Below the pieces are notes generated by a model, which searched no databases, was not told the origin of the DNA, and worked only from the letters and a program-made list of their open reading frames with translations. The position numbers and the translations under genes were made by a program. Positions 11,131-23,300 of a stretch of 63,012 nucleotides of DNA are shown in pieces. Every line of letters begins with the position of its first letter. Within the stretch, counting starts at the first letter, position 1. Origin of the DNA: Flammula alnicola (taxonomy: Eukaryota; Basidiomycota; Agaricomycetes; Agaricales; Strophariaceae); assembly GCA_015499995.1 (NCBI GenBank), contig JADNRV010000279.1, forward strand, positions 1-63,012. The letters are read 5' to 3'.

Positions 11131-13247
11131 GACTCGGGCTGTCACTATTACCAATAAGAAGCTGCGACCTAAGTGAGTACGTTTTTAATCACTCTGATAG
11201 GTATTATTTTCTTATCCTACATTCCAAGGTCACCCGAGTGCGTTATATTTCACCTCGTTCTCTATGCTCCCTAACCATTACTGCTTTAGAGTAATAGATA
11301 TCCCTGATTCCGAAGAGGATGACGAGGAGGAAGAGTACCAGGATGACGAGGAAGAGGAAGACCTGGATGACGAGGGAGAGCTGAACAGCGAGGAAGAGCT
11401 GGGTGATGAGGTTGACTTGTATGAAGAGGACAGCGAGCATGATATGGAAGCCGAGTACGTCTACTTAGCGTCTTTTACTGCAGATTCTCTAACACTCTTT
11501 GTATCGTCCAGTGCCACACTTGTTGGCGGTGATACGTGCGTGATTTTTTCTTGCTTTCATGCTTGGTACTGTTGACTCATTTTGCCTTCAGCCTCTACCC
11601 AGAACCCTCTGTTCCCACGAGAGTCAAGACAACCAAGCGGCCAGCTCCTGTTACTCCACCCTTGGCGACAAGGAACAGGAAAAACTTCAGCAAGCGTGAT
11701 GAATCTCCGTGAGTTCATTCATATTGTATTTTGGTTTGTATTAATGCTGGGACCAGAACCAAGAAGAAGAAGGTCGCCCCTCCTTCCCCACCTGATGATG
11801 AGCGCATATCTGTGCCTTCTCCAAAGACTCCTACTAAAAAAAGGGGTACCAAGGAAAAGGGGGGAAAGGAGCGCGTTGGCACCGGTGCTCCTTTGTCATC
11901 GCCCTTTGTTCAGTGAGTCTGTTTTATATCTGTTTCAGCTACAATTTTATCTGATCTGGATGCAGTACACCAAGCCGGGTTCTCGATGCACTTGATGCAC
12001 TTGAAGTCAGTGATTCCAAGCAGAGTGCGGCCGCTTATTTGGAAGATACAGACATAACAACCGTCAGGTATTTGATGCGTCTTCCGTGTATCTTGCTATC
12101 TTATAAACTTGACGTGTGTTTCTAGTTCCTTGCCTGACAGTTGTTACGTGTCCCACCACCTCCATCAGGATCCGGAATACAAGAAGAAGGGCTATTACGA
12201 CAACCTCCCAAACTTGAAGTAAGTACCTTTGTGCAATGCTTCTTTTTTGACGGTTAATTTTGTGCCACCGGTAGACATGCTGTATGTGAGCCTATCAAGG
12301 ATTCTCCTGCATGAGGACTGGTCGTTCCCAGCAAGTGGCTTTATTTTGCAGATAAGAAGGATATGACGTGCGTATTTCTTTAATAGAACTTGGTGCATTC
12401 TAAAAACATTTATTTCAGGCATGTTGTTGCCACTACGGTTCGCTTTGTGCGTGATGGGAGGTACATCAATCCTTCTCGTGTAGATCCCACTACAATCAGC
12501 GCGAGATCGATGCCATCATCTGGCGGGTTCCGCCACGAGCTTTGTCTCGGAGGAAAGAACCTTCGAGATACAGCTATCTGTGTCACGCCAGTTATGGTGA
12601 TGGATTCCTTTGTCGCCCAAGTCAACTCTCTTCTCAATTTCTCTGGCCATTATATTACCGGTATTTTTCACACCGAAGAGTGGCAAAGATTTGCAGGTGT
12701 TGTAGGCATGATTACCCACCATTCCAGGCTTTATGCGCACATTTGGTCAGATGCCATTACATTTGGGACTCTGGGTGGTCAGTATTTTTCTTTACTTGTA
12801 TCCTATAGCTGCTCACTTCTTTATTTCACAGCTTCTTTCAGTGAACGTTCCGGCACTTCTGGTGCTGGTTCCAGCCACATGCCGGCGTCGATGCCTGTAG
12901 GCATGTTCAACACGGCAGCCAGTCCCTCCAAGAAGCCCGCAGCATCTGGCCAGTCTGCGGCATCTATATGACCTCTTGAATACATGGCAAAGAGTAAGTG
13001 GTCTGCGCAGTTTTTTTGCTCTTATTTTGGCTAACTTTGGTTTTAAGTCCCTGTGTATGACGGTAGAACGGGTAGGTTAGATTATACGGCCAAAGGTTTT
13101 GACAACCTCAAGACTACCTATCCTCTTTATGAGAGCGAGATTCCTCGTGGTTCCCTGGCAGTGGTTGGTTACATTACTCAGGTACACAAGATTGGGGATC
13201 AGCACCGTGTTTTAACATATGCACAGTGGATCTTGGTGCTGGCCTAG

Positions 13248-14818
13248 CCTTAGGCTGCTGGCATTTTTTGTTCGGACAAGCTGTAGCCGATTGGCTTCCA
13301 CAATATGAATCCTTCTTTTTTCTTCTCGATATGAGTGATTCTAAGTTTGAACTTGTTGGTTAATCTGGAATTTCCTTGAATTCAATAGTAGGTCGCTTAG
13401 TATTTCTTACAAAGTCCAAGTACCTTATTTGGCCCTTTTGAATGTCATTGAGGGTCTATTTGAGGCTTTGTATTCAATGGTGCAAAACCATACATTTGAT
13501 ACATTGCATAAATAAGTAACTCTAGGCAAGGCCTCCATCTGCAAGCTTGGAAAGAAACCATTGCCACCATTGATGTTAAGTTATATCTACTGATGTATTA
13601 TGACCTACTCTCTAATTTGAATACCTATACCCCTAGACATGGGGGTTTGAACTAGGCAGCGGCGCAGATACTCCCATGGGTACCGCTGAGGCCTCCCGTA
13701 CCCCTACCCATGAGGATATATACCCCTCAAGCTACGGGTTTGTGGTAATGGGGTATCACGAGTTACCACAGGTATGGGTATCTCACACGGGATATAGGTA
13801 GAATGAAAGTATTACACTAACTAGACTACATAAGGGTGCCAGCGACGATGTCGACGACGCCCCTCACATTCTGAGCGATGGCAGGTAAGGAATAACCACT
13901 GCCCTTCGCCGCTCGATGAGCCCTAGGGCAGTCGTTTCCTTGTCGCTCTGCCTACTGAAACCCATTCCACTGGCACCCAATCCCCGGTTCGTTACCTCTG
14001 TCTCGCTATTGCACTGTGCAAGGGAGATGGAGAATCGGTGGCCGCGTCGAATGTCCAAAACTATCCGCCTCCATCTCGCTCTTGCATGCGAGGGAGGTGG
14101 TGAGGTGGTAGCAGCATCGAAGTCACGAAGACGGTAGATATCGCGATCGGCGATCAGCCGGCGTCATTTTGTGGCGTCAATGGAGGGTGGAGTGGCGGCG
14201 CGCTGTCGCTTGTGCGTGCCGCCTGGGCGTTGCTGGCAGATACGGAAGGGCGGTGAGTGGTTGGCAGTCGCCAGAACAAGCTCGAACATCGTCTGGTGTG
14301 AAGACAACGTTCAAAGTTAGAAGAGATGGCGAATGATTCACCATCTCCTCGTATGCTGTAGGTGGGAGGGTGAGTGGTGGGCTGTATCGAGAGAAAAAGC
14401 GCGAAACAAATCGTATACATGATTCGTTTCGGGACGCACCTTGCGGGTCTCCCGCTTCCAGGGTCTCCCCTCCATGTCTAGTATCCCCCGCCTTGCTTCC
14501 AGATCGCGGCGCCTTCGTTCGGGCGTTGCAGGCGTGCCTAATTGCGGGTGGTGGTTGACAACAAAGATCAGCGACCCCCGGCGTCGTTGATGGCTCCTCC
14601 GGCGTTTTCCGAATCGACCAGATTGGGCAATGGCGAGCGACGCAAAAAAGGCGGTGCGGGATGTGTCGATCTATCTGCGGTGTGCCGATAATCCTTCCGA
14701 TGAGTCGAGGCTCAGGGTTTGTGTCGTTGTTCTATCTAAGATGTGTGTGTCGTGTTCTGTACATCCTCGTCGAGGCGAGACGAAGAATAGATATGTATTT
14801 TTGGCTACAAGTCAGTTC
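13248..14818. other. No gene recognised
   Basis: The interval holds no supported gene. About 13,630-13,800 is rich in ACCC/GGGT words (ACCCATGGGTACC and similar) and could be a decayed small element, but I could not define ends or a target duplication. Confidence 0.4.
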
Positions 14819-14857
14819 GTGCTTATGTCAGCACTTCGAACGAAGTGATGAATAAGC
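14819..14857. repeat. Left palindromic repeat of dioxygenase element, copy 1
   Basis: CACTTCGAACGAAGTG (14832-14847) is a perfect palindrome apart from its AA centre, preceded by TTATGTCAG. The string CGAAGTGATGAATAA at 14841-14855 recurs in the same orientation at 25324-25338, so the two ends of the element share a direct terminal motif. This is the best candidate for the left boundary; the second copy of the element does not reach this point inside the window, so the exact edge is unproved. Confidence 0.6.
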
Positions 14858-15814
14858 AATACGGCGTCACGCGTTGTTTGGCTGTAGATTGTTTGGCATC
14901 GGCTTCAACTTCGCTTAAGCGCCCGTTGCATTCTGCAACCTCTACGCCGCGGCGAGGGATCTCTAACCGGCGTATGTTGATGAAACAATTCGACTACTGA
15001 TTTTTGTGATTTCAATTTCGCCGCGAGGTATCTCTAAGCGAAATAGTATGTACGTCAACATCACGTGAAGAAACATTCGACCGATGCTCCTCCGTCCGCG
15101 TATGCGTAACGTGTTCAAGTATACGCTTCGTAACCGAATCGATAACGAACGGATAAATTACGTTCAAACTTGAAACAGCCGACGTGGAGGTGGGATTTAG
15201 TTTCTCAGAGCTGTTTCGCTCATCTTTATAGGGTCTCAGCTAGCGAATTCTCGGGGCCTTCGCAAGACTTCGACTTTTCGATCGCGTATATAAACTCCAT
15301 ATGTCTCGTTATCGCTACACTTTCGGTGATTAATTTGAGGTCATATATGTGGATTATTGAAACGAATGTCTTGTTTCTAAGGCGTGGAAAGGAGGGCCCC
15401 AACTACTCCTATTTCTTCTCTAGTCGAAATCGCGACGAGTCTACGTCGAATCGCATATATTCGAATCGCATATATTGACGTCCAGTTGCAGTTTTAAAAA
15501 ATAACGGCTTATCTGCTTCATAGGCAGAACCTCGCGCTGGCTGCAATATTGTGACTTTATGACCTCATCAGATACAGTCCGACTCACGTTAAAGTACGTA
15601 TTTTCCAAGCTCCGTAACGACACTCAAACCTATGTTTCAACTTATTGATAGACCCCGATCGTATCCGCGTTCTCGAAGCCTGGCTCAGGCTTCGAGATTG
15701 CGGATGTAGATCCAACTATAAAAGTGCTCGATCCTCAGGAATCCCGCTCGATCTTGCGCCGACTTCCCTCTCGAATTCGCGCATCTCGCATTGCTTCAAT
15801 CTTCACGTTGCAAC

Positions 15815-18800
15815 ATGAATTGCATCGGACCCAACGACAGGAAGGTCGTCTTCCCTTCCACTCGCCTCGATTGTCTGCCTGATATCTACATTATGGTCAA
15901 CCATCCCAAGCACAGCGGTCATGGCCGCGCATACTATTTCGTCCTCGACGGATCTCCCGCTGGTCTTTCCAGAATCCTTAAATTGGAAGAAAACATCCTT
16001 CGGGTGCCCAACGGTAGCGAGGAGGAAGCTATTGCCAAAGGTGAATACTTTTATTGTCTACGACCTTTGTACTTTCGTTTATCTAGCCCTCTACAGGAAA
16101 TCTTAAGCTCGAAGATGGTGATATTATCTTCGCCAGGCTTGCCTCCTCACCTCAGACTGGCGAAAAGGACGTGGCTGTGGTATGGGTTAACGGACGGTGC
16201 ATATATTCGTTGAATGCCGCCAGTACGTCGTAATTTACGGTCTCCCCACAGCGATCTCTTTTCGGATGCATTGCGCACCGACACCGTTGCTGCTTGCGAT
16301 GCCATTCTTGGGCCCAGGGAACTTAGGTCGTGCGCTGAGCCCAGCTACACAGGCGACGGCGTCCGTATCGGCGGCACCGCTTGGGAGCGTACCAATCCCA
16401 CCAAAGTTAGGGGCGGAAGGTGCTACGCCTTTGGGATGTCGTTCCAGTCTCAGAAGTCTCTCTGCTCTCCCTGCGCTGACGGTAAAGTTAAGGATAATGA
16501 CGAAGCGACTCTGAAGATGAGGGCGGAGCTCGTTAGGGTGCGTGTATTTTCGCGCGATTCCCTTGGTTTTATGCCTGATAGCTTTTAATGCAGGTTACAA
16601 CTGCAATGGCCATGCGTGCAATTCGAACTGGCCCGGAAGAGATAATGGAGCACCTCGATATCAACGCCGAACTCTTAAATATCCCTAGTGTCGGTGTCAA
16701 TGGGAACAGCGCGTTCGCTGCCGCCCAGCTTAATCTTGCGCCTACTCGACCATCGACGTCCGGTATTATTGCTCTCGTTTCATACCTATATTGATCTTCG
16801 TTCTAACTTGCCGGTATTCAGTTGAAACGCTCCAAGATTCTATGGGCAGCGCCGGCGAAGAGCATATCGATTCCGACGATAGTCCTGGTCATTATTCGCA
16901 TATGGCCACTGTCTCCGACCTCCCGGAAGGGTTCGATCCCGGCCGATTCTTCGTGCTCTATCCGGGTGTGTTTGTCACGCTGGATTCCTTCGCTTCTGTC
17001 TGTTTCTCGGGTCTTCGCCGCCATGGTTCCTCCCCTCCCATCGCGCCTGCGGCAGCCGCCGCCGACGAACTCAGTTGGGCAACCAGGGTTACCTTGATTT
17101 CGTACCCTCCCAAGGGAATGACGGGAGATTTCCAGAAAAGGCCGTTGGGTGCGTTGGGATTGGGGAATGTTTTATACACTACTCCTGAGATGATTACACC
17201 TGAGTATGTAATTGTCTACTTCTGCGTGTACATACGTGTAGCTTACTTTAGCCAATGAGTAGGCGAAAACGGCTCTCTTGCAATCCTTCGACTTTCGCGG
17301 AAGATGGAAGGGTGATCATACCGCGCTTGTCTTTGGTCGCTTTTCTTGCCAAGTCGTTCTTGACTGTTGTGCTGTGTATCCTGGCCCAACTGGATCCCCT
17401 CATTGGCGCTCGAGTTGACAGCGACGCTTTCCTGGGCTCCTTTTCCTTTGCCAATGAGGATGGGCATCATCAGCGAGTAGGCCCCTGGAGGCTGGGTCCC
17501 GGTTGGCGCTCTCCCAACGCATCCAACGAAACGGAGAACATTTTGCTTGATTCTGACCTTGTTAGCCAACAGACCCTCGTTGACAGCCAGTACGCAAAGT
17601 GGTGGAGATATTATAGATTCTACTCTGCTCATATTCCTTTCGCCGTATGCTCTGGATCAGTTCCTGCTATAGAAGAAGATGATCTGGACGATGGTGAAGA
17701 TGAAGTCGACCCACCTTCCCCGTCTCGTCCCCGGAAAATCGCTCGCAATGCAGGTAAGTATCGTTATATGTAAGCATGTTGTTGTTCTCCTCTCACGCGC
17801 GCTCTTATACAGGTCCCTCGAGGACGGGATTGCCTCTATCCAACAACCAAACCGGCAGCAGCGTCGAGCTTGAATTCACCCCGAGAAAGCGGAACAAAGG
17901 AAAAAACAAGGCAAACTCTCAGCCGGGTGACTCTTATAATTACCTGATGCAGATTGCACTCGCTAACTTTGGTCGGAAGGTCCATCCGCGCCTAACAAGA
18001 AATACAAGAAGTCCCCTCTGATAGACTCGGACGATAGCGAACCTAGGGAAGACGACTCGGGTGAGAACGCATGCTGGTTTCACGGGTACCGCTTATTCAT
18101 TTGATATTTTTCACAGACGTTCTATATCTTGCGTGGTCCGGCAGTGGATACGACAAGCTTGTCGCTTCATTTGGAAGACACAATGCCGCTACGTCTTCGT
18201 CATCTCGCAACACCCGCTCTCATAAGAGAATTGATTTGGTCGAGGGCACGAAGGATTGTCCCATGATCATTGTCGACGACGACGATGAGACGGCGGACAT
18301 ATATGCTGCTGTGGACGGCGAGACACCTGCGCACCGAGCTGGTGGGTAGAAATCATAATACTTTGTTGTTATACCCTTTGTAATATTTATGAGAACAGAG
18401 CTTCCAACCTATATCAAATCGGTCACTTCGACTGTAATCAATTCTGAATACAATGAAACTCACGGCGCGGCCATGGAAATTCTGACCGATTCTTCCGAGA
18501 TTCCGCTAAGCGAATCTATGAACGCACTCCAGGCTTACCACGTCGCTATAACTTCTCGTCCACTGGACGTTTCATCGGTTCCCCTGCTTCGCTCAAGTTG
18601 GGTCGGTGTGAGCGCTTTACAATCGAGCGAGCGTGCAAATTCGCTTCTGTTGAGAAAGCAACGTTCTTGCATCATGCTCACAGCTTATACTTCTTGGCTA
18701 TGGCTCCACGTCTTCATCCTAAAACATATTCACGGCATCCTAAACGGAACCGACGCCGTATCCGTAGCTTGGCTATCGACTTTGATCGACTATGTGGTAT

Positions 18801-20023
18801 ACTTGCTAGAGTCCGGCGCCGTTCGAGCGACATTCAGCGCGCAGTCGTGCGGCCTCGACCTGCCTGATACTCAATGTGTTATTGATTTGCGGACGGACAA
18901 CATTCCAGATGTGCTCAAAGAGTACGATAAACTCGTCGCCGACACGGTCATGGAGGTGCTGGGAAACTGGCTCGCATATCCTTCAAGCGAACGCGTCCAG
19001 TACCAGGCTTACTTTGTCCACATTTTGTTGCGAGATATCGGGCACGATATCCTCACACTCGATGCAGTGTGGAAGATATATCAAACGATCAACAGGCACT
19101 CCTTTTTGGATTTAGGACCGCTTACGTTCGATGCTACCGCAAGGCCCGTCCATCCCGACCATCCCATTTTCGATTCTCAGTCTGTCGAGAGGAAGACCAT
19201 TGGCGATATTGCTGCGGTCGTCGATCGATTCGTCAATGGGCAGTTGATGAATCGAACGGATATTCTCTCCAATAACGCGTTACTGGTGGACGTGGCTCCT
19301 CCACAACTGACGGGCGCCATGAACCGGCGTCTGTCATTGTTGAGGCAATTCGTGTCCGACAGCTACCTGGTGGTCTTCAAGGATATTCATATACCTAACG
19401 ATCGACTCTACCAAGCGTTGCGTGCAAGACCGGACTACTATATCCCGTTCAGAGAGCATGCACCTACAAGGGATCACATGCGCGATCCTGATGGCCCTTT
19501 TGGGCCTTCTCACTTGCGGACTACGGAAGGCGTATTCAGCGCTATAGTAGGAAGAGCCATCACCTTTGGCACCGGGTTTTCGACAACGGGAAGGACGCTG
19601 TTTACCTCTGCGATGGATTTTCACGCTGCTTGCAATGAGATGGGCGATCAAGACGATAGATTCTTTTGTGATCCCGCGGCTTATGGACGGCACAATCACA
19701 AGAAGACCACCGACTTGGCCGACATATACTGGTCTCAATTGCAGCAATACCAGTGGCCCGGTTTGTCCAGCGACGGTCAGATTCCCTTTATGGAATGCTT
19801 CAGATTCTTCAAGCCTCCCTGCGGACCGGCACGCTTCCCCGAACTGGGAAACCTTGCCGCTTATCTCCTTACCGCAGACTACGTTTACGCCAAGGCAGTT
19901 TGTCCTCCGACCAAGGATGAAATGGGCCACATGGTGCAGCTTCTCAACAAAGGGGCGACAAAAGCTCTTGAATTTGTGGGTTTCATTCCCCGCGACGAAC
20001 AAACCCGAGCGGCTCCAAGGTGA
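15815..20023 (+). CDS. 2OG-Fe(II) dioxygenase (TET/JBP-like?) with long unknown C-terminal region
   Basis: About ten exons give roughly 1290 residues. The first starts at ATG 15815 (MNCIGPNDRK) and ends at 16040; the last starts about 18400 and ends in TGA at 20023. The centre shows a dioxygenase core: HID at 16863-16871 (HxD iron ligands), then GRFFVLYPGVFVTLD, then SGLRRHGSSPP (distal His at 17022-17024) and TRVTLISYPP (candidate 2OG-binding Arg at 17086-17088). This order fits the double-stranded beta-helix of the TET/JBP family, which is expanded and transposon-linked in Agaricomycetes; prolyl-hydroxylase-like enzymes are an alternative. An acidic/basic linker (17.65-18.05 kb) leads to a 540-residue region that I do not recognise. 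The junction near 16,205-16,245 does not splice cleanly and may hide a one-base error. It converges on the JmjC gene. Confidence 0.65.
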
Positions 20024-20279
20024 AACCAAGCGTTCGGTCCTGCGTCGACGGTTTCCACAGGGCTGATATTGAGATCGCCAGCTGCATAGACGAGTCAGAG
20101 CATGCTACTGTCGGTGTGGACTATATCATGGCGGAACATACGCTCTGCAAGTTCACGCGCGCTATATCCGATAGGCTTATTTCTGTTTGATATTAGTATC
20201 TTACTGGCGTTCATAGTATGATGATGTCGAGGGCGGGCGTATTTTGTCTTAATATTCACGACTCCGTCGAAAGATGATC

Positions 20280-20323
20280 AATCCCTTAGTCAGCACTACT
20301 AGAAAAGTGCTGGCTAAGGGATT
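20280..20323. terminator. 18-bp-arm hairpin between convergent genes, copy 1
   Basis: The arms AATCCCTTAGTCAGCACT and AGTGCTGGCTAAGGGATT pair along all 18 positions (one G-T wobble) around the loop ACTAGAAA. It lies between the stop of the dioxygenase gene (20023) and that of the JmjC gene (20390), so either transcript could contain it. The GTCAGCACT arm repeats the core of the terminal palindromes. A role in 3'-end formation or RNA stability is inference; the type label is the nearest available. Confidence 0.6.
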
Positions 20324-20389
20324 AAAATAGTGTCAAAAAAATCATCTTGGGCTCGCTTGAAATACAAAAGTGTGGGCGGCCGCTGGCCT

Positions 20390-23300
20390 CTATTCGTCCT
20401 CGTCCGCCACCGCCTCCTCATCCTCCTCTCCGCCGTCTGAAGTCCGGATGTCACGTTTGTCTGGTCGGAATAATTAATGCTACGATCGATGTGAAAAGCA
20501 ACGGGCCTACCTGCGGGCTCCGTTTGACGGTCATACTTGCGTAGTCAATTTTCATGTGCGCCATGTAAAGTCGATCCCGTTCCGATATGCCCACTTCTTT
20601 GAGGTCGACGCCTAGTGTACGTCGAGTCAGTAACGGGAACATTTTGACTAAGATGTAGCCTTCACCGCAATGTTTCCGGGGTGGATCCATCTTGTGGATC
20701 GAGAAGACTTCGTCAAGGTCAACGTCGAGAGACATCGACTCGTCTGAACTGTCGTACTCGTCGCTCGTAAAAACCTCCACGATTGCATGATCTATGCCGA
20801 CCTGCAAGTAGTGGTCGTCAGGAAAATGCCCTGGAGTTGCCTTCCGATAGCCTCCAAAGTACAATTCGGAGCGCCTTCGATGCTTTGCCTTTCCGCCAAT
20901 TGCTTGTATAGCATCAAACTGATGCACAATCGGTTCATGCCAGTCGCGAATACTGTATGCGTGTTCTCAAAGATTTCCCCCGACAGCCTTAACTCGTAAT
21001 TGCAGGCGACCCACTCCAAGAGATCCAGTGCGAGGCCTCGCGCACGCATGCAAGCTAAGCGATTCAAGAGGGACATGGCGTTGTAGTCGTGGAGTATATG
21101 TCGTTGTTCTTGCTTCGGCGTCAAAGCTGAACCCGGGTCCTGTCCCGGATAGCTATAGGTCTCGAAGTCAAGCACGTTCATGAGTACCCAAGGTAACAAA
21201 CGGTCAAAAGCTCCTTGAAGCCATCCATGGTCTCCAGATTGGGTACGTGTGCCCACGCTCGCTCTGAGAGCAGGTTGGCAAGGGTTACAAAAAAATTGGC
21301 GGGCGCATAGATTGACCGATGGACTCACCATCGCGTTCCACTTCACCCTTGACAAGAGCCGTGTGATAAAAGGTGAGCATTTGGCGGAGGAGAAATCTTG
21401 ATGGGCCATGGGAGGTATTGCTGATGTACCTCTCTGCCACGAAACAGTGAATCAGACCATACAATGTATCCCTAATTGTCGAAGTGGCATAAAAATGACC
21501 ACCCTCACAAACACTATGCTCGAGGGTGAAGACGGCGTGAGGTGTATTCGGTCGCATGATGCTAGCGCGTCACACGGGGCGTTAGGCTTCACATGCCGGG
21601 AGGAGAACGTGAGACCTACAGTTTTGTGCCGGGAGTGAGGACAACAGCCTCCAGCGACCATCCCTCGGGAACCTTTTCCAAGTCAAACTTTCCTTCCAAG
21701 AAGGTGGCGATGCTGGCAAAGTCGACTGTCCCTTCGAAACCGGGTTTAACACGAGCCAAGATCCACCATTTGGCCCCAAACATGGGAATGACAAATGTGC
21801 CGAGGCCGTCACTGTCGTCATGTAGTCCGTGGAAGGCACCCTTCGTGGCCGCCAGCCCCCATCGAAAATCGGCTGCATGAGTGGGCATACCCGGCTTCCA
21901 CCCGACTCCGTTCAGCGTCGCACGCAGAGCATGTATCTCGGAAGCGAATGTCGTCCGTTCGAGCCCCGCGAGGGGCAGCGGGAAATTCAAGGCGTTCAGC
22001 ACTTTACTGCGGGGTTGCTGCGAACACTCGTATAGCTGCCGGACGGTCCCCTTCTTGACACGCACGTCAGCATACTTGCCGATAGAAGGGACTGGTCTGT
22101 ATAGGACGGTGTTAATAAACAATCTCAATACCCTGGGATCGACTTACCTTGAATATCGACCACGCTGTCCAATGGAGCAATATCCCTAAGCGCCTCCTTA
22201 AACGATGCTTTGCCGTCGGTGGTGTCCGTGATAACGATGTGTTTTGTGCGCAGGATCTCCTGCACCCTCGAATCGCTCATCCGGGCAAACTCGACCTCTG
22301 TCATGATGGAGAGCGCGGACTGGTCCTTGTCTGCGACGTGCAGAGGCTTCGAATCCCTGTACTCTCCCTGCACAGCATTCGCTATAGCAAGGAGGGTCTG
22401 GAGAGTCGATTCGTCCTGAAGATGAATCAGCATGCCATGAGATTGGTAGGTAGAAAGTATCAATACTTGGACGGTTGGCTTGAAATCGAATGCCTCGCCC
22501 TTGGGGCCATAAGCAGTGAAGCTTTTCTCCGACTCATATTCCTGAAGGTCAAACGATGAAGGGATGTAAGCAATGCCATAAAGCTTTCACTCACCTGTGG
22601 CATTGTGCTTGTATCAAGGTTCACGGGGTCTGGATCAGCCTAGCACGACGTCAGTATTGTATAGGAATACACGAGGGAAAAAAAACGTACAAATACATCT
22701 GCATTAATCGATTGCCAATACCATGTCTTTTCGGAGGTATTGGGTTTTATGACCGGCAGAAAATCCTCTTCTTCCTCGTCGCTCTCGACTGTGTCTGGCA
22801 TCTGGGTTGTTCTGCGACATTTGTTTGTCTTGGACTGGTTGGACGGGGCCGGACGCTTCTTCGACTGGGAAAGATTAGATGGCATCGGGCCTGTGGTTGG
22901 ACTGGTCGCCGATGCAAGGTGCTCCTTGTCCTTGATCCGGGTTGAGGAACGCGTCCCAACTGTTATCCTCGTCTGCAGGGTGGGCGGAATATCGTTCATT
23001 GCGACGTCATTGTTGCCCACTGGAATATCGTCCATTGCGATGTCGGCATCTTGTCGCGGGGCTCCAGGGCCGTCTCCATCAGTATCCATGTCGGAGAGCT
23101 CGCTGGAGTCCGGATCATTCATCGTGCTTTCAGACTGATCCACAATAGGAGTGTCGGGTCGCTGAGGAAGGACCACCGCAGAAAGCTGCCGATAGGGGGT
23201 GGGGGTGGCGTCGGATTGCCGGGAATGGAGGCTAGAGATGGCTGACGAGGGGGTGATGGTGTGATATTGCCAGGAAATTCGGAGGCCACTGGATCAGCAG

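Larger units (their letters stand above)
9243..13247 (+). pseudogene. Unknown multi-exon nuclear-type protein gene, disrupted
   Basis: A chain of at least thirteen exons with matching phases can be followed from MPPRSTAPKRKQS at 9243 to QWILVLA and a TAG at 13247. The N-terminal half is basic (PKKSTRVVKSAP twice, KKKKVAPP) alternating with an acidic stretch (DSEEDDEEEEYQDDEEEE, 11.30-11.45 kb), as in chromatin-associated proteins. The C-terminal part is globular (FVRDGRYINPSR; PVYDGRTGRLDY; EIPRGSLAVVGYI) and resembles an Agaricomycete hypothetical family without known role. It is broken by a 1557-bp insertion in exon 3 (9574-11130) and by in-frame TGA codons at 12312-12314 and about 12969-12971. 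It is divergent from the gene at 7068-8140 and probably worked with it. Confidence 0.6.

Noticed and set aside
13630..13810. ACCC/GGGT-rich stretch similar in texture to the hAT MITE at 46.5 kb
   Set aside because: No TIRs or target duplication could be found, so similarity may be compositional.
15860..16040. First exon of the dioxygenase gene as an RNase H1 N-terminal (viroplasmin-like) domain
   Set aside because: YYFVLDGSPAG is suggestive, but the expected Trp and KxF pattern after it is missing; too weak to call.
20287..20310. CACTACTAGAAAA resembles the end of CACTA (En/Spm) transposons
   Set aside because: It is the loop and one arm of the hairpin between convergent genes; no opposite end, 3-bp target duplication or transposase is present.
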